Positions 8,655-13,482 of a stretch of DNA of 13,482 bases are shown in pieces. How positions within the stretch are numbered: position 1 is the first letter of the stretch; the number at the start of each line of letters is the position of its first letter. The stretch spans positions 1 to 13,482 of the forward strand of contig JBDGRL010000024.1 of NCBI GenBank assembly GCA_042218065.1, read 5' to 3'. The DNA is from JBDGRJ01 sp042218065 (lineage in GTDB: Bacteria > Patescibacteriota > Patescibacteriia > Magasanikbacterales > UBA922). The notes beneath the pieces were generated by a model. The model was given only the letters and a program-made list of their open reading frames with translations. It did no database searches and was not told the origin of the DNA. Made by a program: the position numbers and the translations under genes.

Positions 8655-10856
8655 TTAGAATCCAGCGGTTTGATTTCTTAATTTTCGCTTACATTTACTT
8701 AGTGTAGATGTTACTTCTTGATTTCCTTTTACACCTGCCCAATTATAAGGGCACCCTGCATCTTTTTTTGCATTTATCTTTACACCGACGCAACCAGGGT
8801 TTTGTTTAATAGCACCATTTTTCCCTCTTTGAACCTTACATTTTTGGTTACCTTGTTTAGGTCCAAAGCCGGGGTACATACAGTTCTGATTTATACCTTT
8901 TACTGAAGTTGATACTGAAGTAGTATAGAATAAATTCATTCCATTTGGACCAAATTCTCTATGGTTTACAGTAGCTATAGTACCAGTAGTGTTAGGAGAC
9001 TTGTTCCACGGTATACTTACTCCAGTGGAGGTGGTTTTTGCATCAATACTAAAAGAAATTGCAGGCAGTTTTTGTCTTCCGCTACCTGGTATGACTGGTC
9101 TTCCACCTTTTTTCGCTGTAGAGGTAGAGTACTCATCTAAATCTATTCCCGTCAAACTACTATACATCATCGGCATACTGAAAGCTATTTCCAACGAAGT
9201 ATTTCCCGGTATATTATCTTCATCTACCACCGGCTGAGTTCTTTGTATATACGGAATTCTACGATCAATTTTATTCATTACACCATAACTCCAAAAGAAG
9301 TTATCTGCACTTTTCTCATTATTAGAATACCCTGACCAAGGATCAATATTTCCTTTTGCAGCTACAGGCTTTTGGTCGCGATTACCATCCCTGTTACCAT
9401 CCAAGGCATTACCGGACATGTCAACTACACCTGTAAATGGCTGAGCCTGCCAACTGGCATTAGGATTGGTTAATTTAGCTGTTCTAATCAAAGTTGTAAG
9501 CTTTTGTGTACAGCTCTTATTACCTTTTACACAGTTTAAGTTCAAGCAATACATCGGATCCCCACAACTGTTGGTTCCACATTTATTTGATGGTATAAAC
9601 TCGACTGTCCTATAACCATTGGTTATCTTCCATCTTCCTTCGAAGTCCCCCTTCATAGTTGAAGTGTCAAAGATAATATTTTCAAACGGACTAATACCTG
9701 AAGGAGAACTACTTACAAGACCTTGAACCGTTGTCGGATCCATTGGTTCAGAAAATGTAATCTGTATTATAGAGTTCTTATGAATCGTAGCACGGTTATT
9801 TGGTTTTCTCTTCGGGGGATAAACATTAACTACTTCAGGAGGATCAAAGTCAAAATTAGTATCAGTTTGGAATTTCCACTCATAATTATTATCCACCCCC
9901 TTAAATAATTCTTTATGGTTTCCTTGGCTATCCTTCTTTTTTCTTTTAATCTCATCGGTTAGCTCCACAGTATGCCACTTTTTCTCTTGATTACTGCCAA
10001 GAAAGTCATTCGTCTTGAACACAAAGGTTTTAGCTTGCGCATCTTTTCTATTTACACCACCTTCATAAGAAATCATACCTGCTCCTTCCATAATATCTGT
10101 AGAGGTGGTTTTTGAGATTCTTACAGAGCTGGTTCGGATCTGGTCACAGTCCTGCCCCCACTGAAAATTACCGTCTTTTCCTCCATTTTTCAGACAATCG
10201 CCATAATAGGGAATAATATTACCTTGATCACGAATACAGGCTTGATTTGGTGTCGTAGTAGACCCCCCATTTTTAGTCCAACAAGTATCATTAGTATTTT
10301 TCAACACAGTTTCAGGAGCAACAGGAAAGTTGAAAGTGACTGAAATCTTAGTATTTCTTTTGATCCCTGTAACATCTCTACCAGGATAATGATCCTGAAT
10401 CACATCGCCTAAAGCTCCACTACCCGAAAAAGTCTGAAACGCCGGAGCGCCTCCTCGGCTGCCAGCACCACCATCACCTTGTGTAGTTGCATCCACTAAG
10501 GCATTTACCACAAAGTTTACGATAGCAAAAGAAGCCATGATTATTATCAATCCTATTGTAGCATTTATAAGTGTTCTTTTGCCTTCTTCAACCTTCTCTT
10601 CATTACCTCCGCTGGTCATTATCTTATACCCGCCATATACAATCATAACCAAAGCTATGATTCCCAGCAGTCCCAAAAAGATATTAATAATATTGCCTAT
10701 AACCTCAACCAGGGGCTTATCACCTAAAGCAATAGTTTCGTCTACCACTCCAACTCCTAAGTCTGTATCAGTCTGAGCATAAGCTAGATCAGCTTGAAAA
10801 GTTAAAAAAGCAGAAAACAAGAAAAAGGCTAAATATCTAAGTTTATTTTTTTTCAA
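8655..10856 (-). CDS. Secreted protein with TrbC/VirB2-like pilin hairpin and Big_5-like Ig domains
   Basis: I chose the TTG at 10856, giving 733 residues. It starts a textbook signal peptide (MKKNKLRYLAFFLF...AYA|Q, residues 1-27). A GTG at 10874 is the alternative. The longer ATG frame from 10982 overlaps rpsU and would translate the rpsU terminator and this operon's promoter, so I reject it. Residues ~55-117 form the two-helix pilin hairpin (FLGLLGIIALV, GGYKIMTSGGNEE, INATIGLIIIMASFAI), about 45 of 63 residues identical to the giant neighbour. A Gly/Ser-rich linker leads to three Big_5-like Ig domains starting near 150, 336 and 531, with strands such as TFNFPVAPETV, TFSEPMDPTTV and AFSMPMM. 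A DGNRDGNRD stretch and scattered cysteines lie between. The C-terminus is basic (SKCKRKLRNQTAGF). It is probably exported and anchored by the hairpin, with the Ig part outside; its exact role is unknown. Confidence 0.88.
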   Translation of the reverse strand: MKKNKLRYLAFFLFSAFLTFQADLAYAQTDTDLGVGVVDETIALGDKPLVEVIGNIINIFLGLLGIIALVMIVYGGYKIMTSGGNEEKVEEGKRTLINATIGLIIIMASFAIVNFVVNALVDATTQGDGGAGSRGGAPAFQTFSGSGALGDVIQDHYPGRDVTGIKRNTKISVTFNFPVAPETVLKNTNDTCWTKNGGSTTTPNQACIRDQGNIIPYYGDCLKNGGKDGNFQWGQDCDQIRTSSVRISKTTSTDIMEGAGMISYEGGVNRKDAQAKTFVFKTNDFLGSNQEKKWHTVELTDEIKRKKKDSQGNHKELFKGVDNNYEWKFQTDTNFDFDPPEVVNVYPPKRKPNNRATIHKNSIIQITFSEPMDPTTVQGLVSSSPSGISPFENIIFDTSTMKGDFEGRWKITNGYRTVEFIPSNKCGTNSCGDPMYCLNLNCVKGNKSCTQKLTTLIRTAKLTNPNASWQAQPFTGVVDMSGNALDGNRDGNRDQKPVAAKGNIDPWSGYSNNEKSADNFFWSYGVMNKIDRRIPYIQRTQPVVDEDNIPGNTSLEIAFSMPMMYSSLTGIDLDEYSTSTAKKGGRPVIPGSGRQKLPAISFSIDAKTTSTGVSIPWNKSPNTTGTIATVNHREFGPNGMNLFYTTSVSTSVKGINQNCMYPGFGPKQGNQKCKVQRGKNGAIKQNPGCVGVKINAKKDAGCPYNWAGVKGNQEVTSTLSKCKRKLRNQTAGF
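10506..10694 (-). repeat. Pilin-hairpin module, copy in the 733-residue protein
   Basis: It encodes the two-helix TrbC/VirB2-like module and matches 8291-8479 at about 45 of 63 residues by eye, with shared blocks FLGLLGIIALV, GGNEE and NATIGL. The DNA has drifted mainly at third positions, pointing to an old duplication under protein-level selection. Confidence 0.85.
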
Positions 10857-10905
10857 AAAAGAAAAATTGGACACAGAGTTTAAAATCGATATAAAAACTA
10901 ATATA

Positions 10906-10914
10906 ATTATATCA
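10906..10914 (-). promoter_or_regulatory. Extended -10 promoter of the surface-protein operon
   Basis: TGATATAAT (minus strand) is a perfect extended -10 element about 17 nt past the rpsU terminator. The -35 region is only T-rich. Expected transcription starts near 10899, 25 nt before the GTG at 10874 and 43 nt before the TTG at 10856. This excludes the ATG at 10982 as the start of the downstream gene. Confidence 0.7.
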
Positions 10915-10930
10915 TAAACAAAATCGCAAT

Positions 10931-10961
10931 AAAAAAATCCGGGGACCAACCCCGGATTTTT
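10931..10961 (-). terminator. Intrinsic terminator of rpsU
   Basis: On the minus strand AAAAATCCGGGG pairs over 12 bp with CCCCGGATTTTT around the 5-nt loop TTGGT, and a run of T follows. It begins one base after the rpsU stop codon. The A-run on the other arm could make it act on the opposite strand too, although no plus-strand gene ends here. Confidence 0.93.
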
Positions 10962-10962
10962 C

Positions 10963-11214
10963 TTAATCGATTCTACGCCCAAATTTATCGAACCCTTTCC
11001 GTTTTAGTTTGCCAATTTTTCTTAAGTATTCCTCTCGTTTCTTCTCTTTTAGTTCCCTTATCTTTCTTCTGTGCTTCATATTTTCACTCATCTCGTCAGT
11101 AAAATACTGACGGCGTCTAACCTCTTGGACGATACCACAGTTCTGCCAGTGGTTTTTAACTCGTCTCATAAAGGCCGAAAAGGATTCATCATCGGAACGT
11201 TCTTGTCTAGCGAT
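10963..11214 (-). CDS. rpsU: Small ribosomal subunit protein bS21, AUC start
   Basis: bS21 is a small basic protein of the 30S subunit, near the 3' end of 16S rRNA where Shine-Dalgarno pairing occurs. The stretch ESFSAFMRRVKNHWQNCGIV followed by QEVRRRQYF aligns with the E. coli [20 protein letters not shown]...EVRRREFY region, then a Lys/Arg-rich tail follows. The first ATG (11169) would cut into this conserved N-terminal helix. Reading upstream in frame gives ARQERSDDESFSAF and then TCT, TTT and a TGA that lies inside the Shine-Dalgarno sequence. The only plausible initiator between the TGA and the conserved region is ATC at 11214-11212, 9 nt after GGAGG. The protein is then 83 residues against 71 in E. 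coli. It has its own promoter and terminator. Family identity is very secure; the AUC start is inferred from frame, homology and spacing. Confidence 0.9.
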   Translation of the reverse strand: MARQERSDDESFSAFMRRVKNHWQNCGIVQEVRRRQYFTDEMSENMKHRRKIRELKEKKREEYLRKIGKLKRKGFDKFGRRID

Positions 11215-11220
11215 AGAAAA

Positions 11221-11228
11221 TCACCTCC
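11221..11228 (-). promoter_or_regulatory. Strong Shine-Dalgarno sequence of rpsU
   Basis: GGAGGTGA on the minus strand matches the complement of the 16S rRNA 3' end over eight bases. It contains the in-frame TGA that closes the rpsU frame upstream, and its GGAGG core lies 9 nt before the ATC at 11214. This spacing points to ATC rather than the ATG 45 nt farther on. No other protein gene in the window has a comparable site. Confidence 0.88.
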
Positions 11229-11237
11229 GAATTAATT

Positions 11238-11251
11238 ATTAACAAGTTAAT
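11238..11251 (-). repeat. Inverted repeat at the rpsU transcription start
   Basis: ATTAAC-TT-GTTAAT is a perfect 6-bp inverted repeat with a 2-nt centre. It overlaps the end of the -10 box and the expected start site. It could be an operator, or chance symmetry in AT-rich DNA. Confidence 0.35.
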
Positions 11252-11278
11252 TGTAAGATATTTTTTAATTTTAGTCAA
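11250..11278 (-). promoter_or_regulatory. rpsU promoter overlapping the end of hisS
   Basis: TTGACT (11278-11273), a 17-nt AT-rich spacer and TACAAT (11255-11250), on the minus strand. The -35 box lies in the last hisS codons and the first base of its stop. The expected start near 11243 gives a leader of about 30 nt carrying the strong Shine-Dalgarno sequence. No terminator is visible between hisS and this promoter, so read-through may add to rpsU transcription. Confidence 0.75.
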
Positions 11279-12563
11279 TCAAGTCTCTGACCTCCTCTAC
11301 AATATCATCCTGATCGACCGTTTCTTGGTTACCACTTTCCATATCTCGTATGATTATTTCCTCATTACCTGCTTCTTTCTGTCCTAAGATCAAAGAATAA
11401 GGCACATCCAAGTCATCTGCTATCTCTAACTGATCTCTTAGTGCTTCCTTAGCTAAATTATTATGCACTTTAATACCTGCACTTCGCAACTCTTCTAGTA
11501 TTTGTAAAGCTTGTCGACGCGCATCCTCCCCAAGTTGAGCAAAAAAGATATCATGCCTGTTTACCTCTTCCACTTCATAATCATCTGTTTCTTGCTCTTT
11601 TCTTCTCATAGCTGTAACAACCCTTTCTAATCCAATCGAGAACCCGGCTGCCGGTGTTTCTTCTTTTCCTCCTAGTTCGGTGATTAAATTATCATACCTT
11701 CCGCCCCCGCCTAAGGAGTTCTTTTTCTTTACTTCTTCGCCTCGCTCAAAAATCTCAAAGACAGTATCAGTATAATAATCTAAACCTCTAACCAAAGTAG
11801 AATCCAACTCATAAGGAATCTCCATCTCATCCATATACTCTATTACTGTCATCAAATATTGCTTAGAATCTTCTGAGATCCAATCTATAATCTGAGGTGC
11901 TTCTTCCAAGATCGGTTGATCTTCTTCTTTTTTCGAATCTAACACTCGCAATGGGTTTTCTTCTAACTTCTTTTTAGATTTGTCGGAAAGATAACTTTTT
12001 TTGCTGTTTAGATACCCTTTCAACTCTACCAAATAATTTTCTCTGTCTTCAGGAGAGCCGATACTGTTTATATTTACCTGCACATCCAAACCTAATTCAG
12101 AAAAGAAGGTATAACAAATATTTATAAGTTCCGCCTCTACAATAGGAAGTTTAGTTCCTAAAGATTCACACCCGAACTGGTGAAAGCGCCTATATCTGCC
12201 TTTTTGAGGTTGTTCATAACGATAAAACTGATCCCAATACCAGAGCTTTACCGGTTTTGGGTCTACTCTCATGCCGTTTTCGATATATGACCTAGCTATA
12301 GAAGCAGTATTCTCAGGCTTCAAAACCACTTCATTTTCCCCTTTATCTTCAAACTCGTACATCTCCTTATTGACAATATCGGAGTCTTCGCCTACAGAAC
12401 GAACAAACAAGCTCTTATCTTCTAAAACTGGCGTTTCTATACGTCCAAACTCGTAAGTATCGGCTAAATCTTGAGCAAGTTCATACATTTTTCGCCAATA
12501 TTTTTCATCCTTAGGTAAAATATCCTCCATTCCTTTTTGCGTAGAAAACTCTCCATCTGACAT
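11271..12563 (-). CDS. hisS: Histidyl-tRNA synthetase
   Basis: It attaches histidine to tRNA-His in the cytoplasm with ATP (class II synthetase, normally a dimer). The 430-residue length is normal for the family. The N-terminus has the usual GMEDILP. The motif 2 region is FYRYEQPQKGRYRRFHQFGCE-like, with the arginine that binds ATP. The histidine-specific signature is LVRGLDYYTDTVFE, followed by GGGGRYDNL, and motif 3 is AAGFSIGLERV. The C-terminal ~100 residues are the anticodon-binding domain. The usual LRPEGTA segment reads LKPENTA (residues 81-87), keeping E84 and T86. The gene starts 16 nt after the lepB stop in an A/T-only spacer with no Shine-Dalgarno sequence, so the two are probably co-transcribed. 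Its last codons overlap the rpsU promoter. Confidence 0.97.
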   Translation of the reverse strand: MSDGEFSTQKGMEDILPKDEKYWRKMYELAQDLADTYEFGRIETPVLEDKSLFVRSVGEDSDIVNKEMYEFEDKGENEVVLKPENTASIARSYIENGMRVDPKPVKLWYWDQFYRYEQPQKGRYRRFHQFGCESLGTKLPIVEAELINICYTFFSELGLDVQVNINSIGSPEDRENYLVELKGYLNSKKSYLSDKSKKKLEENPLRVLDSKKEEDQPILEEAPQIIDWISEDSKQYLMTVIEYMDEMEIPYELDSTLVRGLDYYTDTVFEIFERGEEVKKKNSLGGGGRYDNLITELGGKEETPAAGFSIGLERVVTAMRRKEQETDDYEVEEVNRHDIFFAQLGEDARRQALQILEELRSAGIKVHNNLAKEALRDQLEIADDLDVPYSLILGQKEAGNEEIIIRDMESGNQETVDQDDIVEEVRDLID

Positions 12564-12579
12564 AAAAATTTTATTATTA

Positions 12580-13200
12580 TTAACTGTTTAATTTATCTAA
12601 GTTGTAAGGTGGTGGATCAAATTCATCTATACGTGGTATAGGGTAACCTCGAAACCATACCTTACCTACAATAGCATCGCGATCTACCGGGCCAAATATC
12701 CTCGAATCAGAGCTATTATCTCTATTATCGCCTAGCACAAAATATTGTTCTTTGCCTAATGTCACACTGTAAGTACCTTCAATTTTTAAGTCGGATTTTT
12801 CTATATAACCTTCTTTCAATCTCTCACAAGAAATATCACAAATAATAACTTTTCCATTTTCTATCCTGATTCTCTCCCCTGGAAGCCCTATTATTCTTTT
12901 CAGATAAAAATCCTTCCTTCCTGTAGGTGGTTTAAATACTACCACCTCCCCTCGTTTTGGTTCCCTAAACTGATAAGTAACCTGATCTACTATCAAATAA
13001 TCATGTTCATGAAAGTTCGGCTCCATTGAGCTGCCTTTCACATAAAAAGGTTTAAAAATAAAACTACGAACCACAAATACAGTTACACCAGCTAGTACTA
13101 TAATTTTAATAGCCTCAAGAGAAAAAAGCCCCAATTTCTTAATGAAAGGTTTGTTTCGTGTAGTATTATCTTGTGATTCGCTTTGTTGTTCTTCTTCCAT
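12580..13200 (-). CDS. lepB: Signal peptidase I
   Basis: It is a membrane-bound serine/lysine protease that cleaves Sec signal peptides on the outer face of the cytoplasmic membrane. The 206-residue protein has a short acidic cytoplasmic N-terminus, one transmembrane helix at about residues 28-48, then the S26 family boxes. GSSMEP carries the catalytic Ser58, FYLKRIIGLPGE the general-base Lys101, and GDNRDNSSDSR is the conserved C-terminal box. The usual MEPTL reads MEPNF, a mild variation next to the catalytic serine. A two-cysteine stretch (IICDISCERL) sits in the variable insertion. The ATG at 13200 follows an extended -10 promoter with only a short AT-rich leader and no Shine-Dalgarno sequence. 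It is the first gene of a lepB-hisS operon. The AxA|Q sites of both downstream surface proteins are suitable substrates (inference). Confidence 0.97.
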   Translation of the reverse strand: MEEEQQSESQDNTTRNKPFIKKLGLFSLEAIKIIVLAGVTVFVVRSFIFKPFYVKGSSMEPNFHEHDYLIVDQVTYQFREPKRGEVVVFKPPTGRKDFYLKRIIGLPGERIRIENGKVIICDISCERLKEGYIEKSDLKIEGTYSVTLGKEQYFVLGDNRDNSSDSRIFGPVDRDAIVGKVWFRGYPIPRIDEFDPPPYNLDKLNS

Positions 13201-13225
13201 GCAATTTATTTATTTATACAAATTT

Positions 13226-13254
13226 ATTATACCAAAACGGAGCTACAATATAAA
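13226..13254 (-). promoter_or_regulatory. Extended -10 promoter of lepB-hisS
   Basis: TGGTATAAT (13234-13226, minus strand) is an extended -10 element. A weak -35, TTTATA (13254-13249), sits 17 nt upstream. The expected start leaves only about 20 nt before the lepB ATG, with no ribosome binding site. Confidence 0.7.
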
Positions 13255-13269
13255 CATAAAAGCGGAAGC

Positions 13270-13298
13270 TTGTCAAAAGTTGCTTATTCATTTATAAT
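13270..13298 (+). promoter_or_regulatory. Sigma70-type promoter of the tRNA-Val/tRNA-Ile pair
   Basis: TTGTCA (13270-13275), a 17-nt spacer and a perfect TATAAT (13293-13298). The expected start near 13305 leaves a leader of about 23 nt before tRNA-Val. It is the best promoter match in the window and diverges from the lepB promoter. Confidence 0.85.
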
Positions 13299-13327
13299 AA
13301 TGTTGCATAAATATACGCCGACCTGCA

Positions 13328-13402
13328 GGGCTCGTAGCTCAGTCCGGTTAGAGCGTCTGCCCGACACGCAGAAGGCCCCTGGTTCAAATCCAGGTGAGCC
13401 CA
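13328..13402 (+). tRNA. tRNA-Val (anticodon GAC)
   Basis: A full cloverleaf can be drawn. Acceptor GGGCTCG pairs with TGAGCCC (last pair G-U), the D-arm is GCTC/GAGC, the anticodon stem TCTGC/GCAGA, and the T-arm CCTGG/CCAGG with loop TTCAAAT. The 7-nt anticodon loop is CCGACAC, giving anticodon GAC (valine) and a C where U33 is nearly invariant. The discriminator is A, and the next bases are CAA, so the CCA end is not encoded. Transcription is expected from the promoter at 13270-13298. Confidence 0.93.
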
Positions 13403-13406
13403 CAAC

Positions 13407-13481
13407 GGGCAATTAGCTCAGTTTGGTTAGAGCGCATCACTGATAATGATGAGGTCCCTGGTTCAAATCCAGGATTGCCCA
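13407..13481 (+). tRNA. tRNA-Ile (anticodon GAT)
   Basis: The cloverleaf has acceptor GGGCAAT/ATTGCCC, D-arm GCTC/GAGC, anticodon stem CATCA/TGATG with loop CTGATAA (U33, anticodon GAT), and T-arm CCTGG/CCAGG. The T-arm and loop are identical to those of the upstream tRNA-Val. It starts 4 nt after that tRNA, so both are probably cut from one precursor. The window ends one base after the discriminator A, so whether CCA is encoded cannot be seen. Confidence 0.96.
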
Positions 13482-13482
13482 C

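Noticed and set aside
8640..8670. The two surface genes as one gene broken by a frameshift
   Set aside because: The second frame begins with its own ATG, signal peptide and pilin hairpin, so it is a tandem paralogue.
10857..10982. N-terminal extension of the 733-residue protein to ATG 10982
   Set aside because: It overlaps rpsU and covers the rpsU terminator and the downstream promoter, and the signal peptide begins only after it.
11170..11197. Leader peptide MMNPFRPL overlapping the rpsU ATG by ATGA
   Set aside because: The conserved bS21 residues upstream of that ATG show that the rpsU frame itself is translated there, and the strong Shine-Dalgarno sequence is too far from this ATG.
1..13200. 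TGA recoding as in Gracilibacteria or SR1
   Set aside because: I saw no in-frame TGA in any of the genes, so the standard bacterial code suffices.
13183..13416. Plus-strand open frame across the promoters and tRNA-Val
   Set aside because: Its C-terminus (SSVRLERLPDTQKAPGSNPG) is the familiar spurious translation of a tRNA gene.
1..13482. CRISPR arrays, insertion sequences, phage genes or riboswitches
   Set aside because: No spaced direct repeats, transposase motifs, terminal inverted repeats or long structured leaders were seen. The window is almost entirely coding.

Overview
The window is an AT-rich bacterial segment. It most resembles the Patescibacteria/Candidate Phyla Radiation, of a Parcubacteria-like kind. 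This assignment is an inference. It rests on very large secreted proteins that fuse a TrbC/VirB2-like pilin hairpin to SbsA-type Ig and IPT/TIG domains, on tRNA-Val lacking an encoded CCA end, on genes mostly without Shine-Dalgarno sequences, and on very compact spacing. All genes read in the standard code, and the four complete protein genes end in TAA.

Layout from right to left. At 13270-13481 on the plus strand, a near-consensus promoter drives a tRNA-Val(GAC) and tRNA-Ile(GAT) pair separated by 4 nt. Everything else is on the minus strand. lepB (signal peptidase I) and hisS (histidyl-tRNA synthetase) form a two-gene operon behind an extended -10 promoter that diverges from the tRNA promoter. 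rpsU (ribosomal protein bS21) follows with its own promoter, whose -35 box overlaps the end of hisS. It has the only strong Shine-Dalgarno sequence in the window and apparently an AUC start codon. A strong intrinsic terminator starts one base after the rpsU stop. An extended -10 promoter lies just beyond it and opens a surface-protein operon.

That operon holds a ~733-residue secreted protein with a pilin-like N-terminus and Big_5-like Ig domains. One base after its stop codon begins a giant paralogue whose reading frame runs uninterrupted from 8653 to the left edge, at least 2884 codons. The giant protein carries, in order: a signal peptide, a two-helix pilin-like hairpin, Ig-like and IPT/TIG domains with an Asp-rich insertion, further Ig-like modules with a recurring YDWxW signature, a cysteine-rich CGN...E.CD array, and a start of a beta-propeller. 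It is about 64% of the window. Plus-strand open frames opposite it are shadows.

How the parts connect (inference): LepB would remove the Sec signal peptides of the two surface proteins. The pilin-like hairpins would then hold long, disulfide-stabilised adhesin-like arms outside the cell. The tRNAs, HisRS and bS21 belong to translation. The points most worth a second look are the AUC-initiated rpsU, the C33 anticodon loop of tRNA-Val, and the giant pilin-anchored protein. There is no intergenic stretch longer than about 130 bases.
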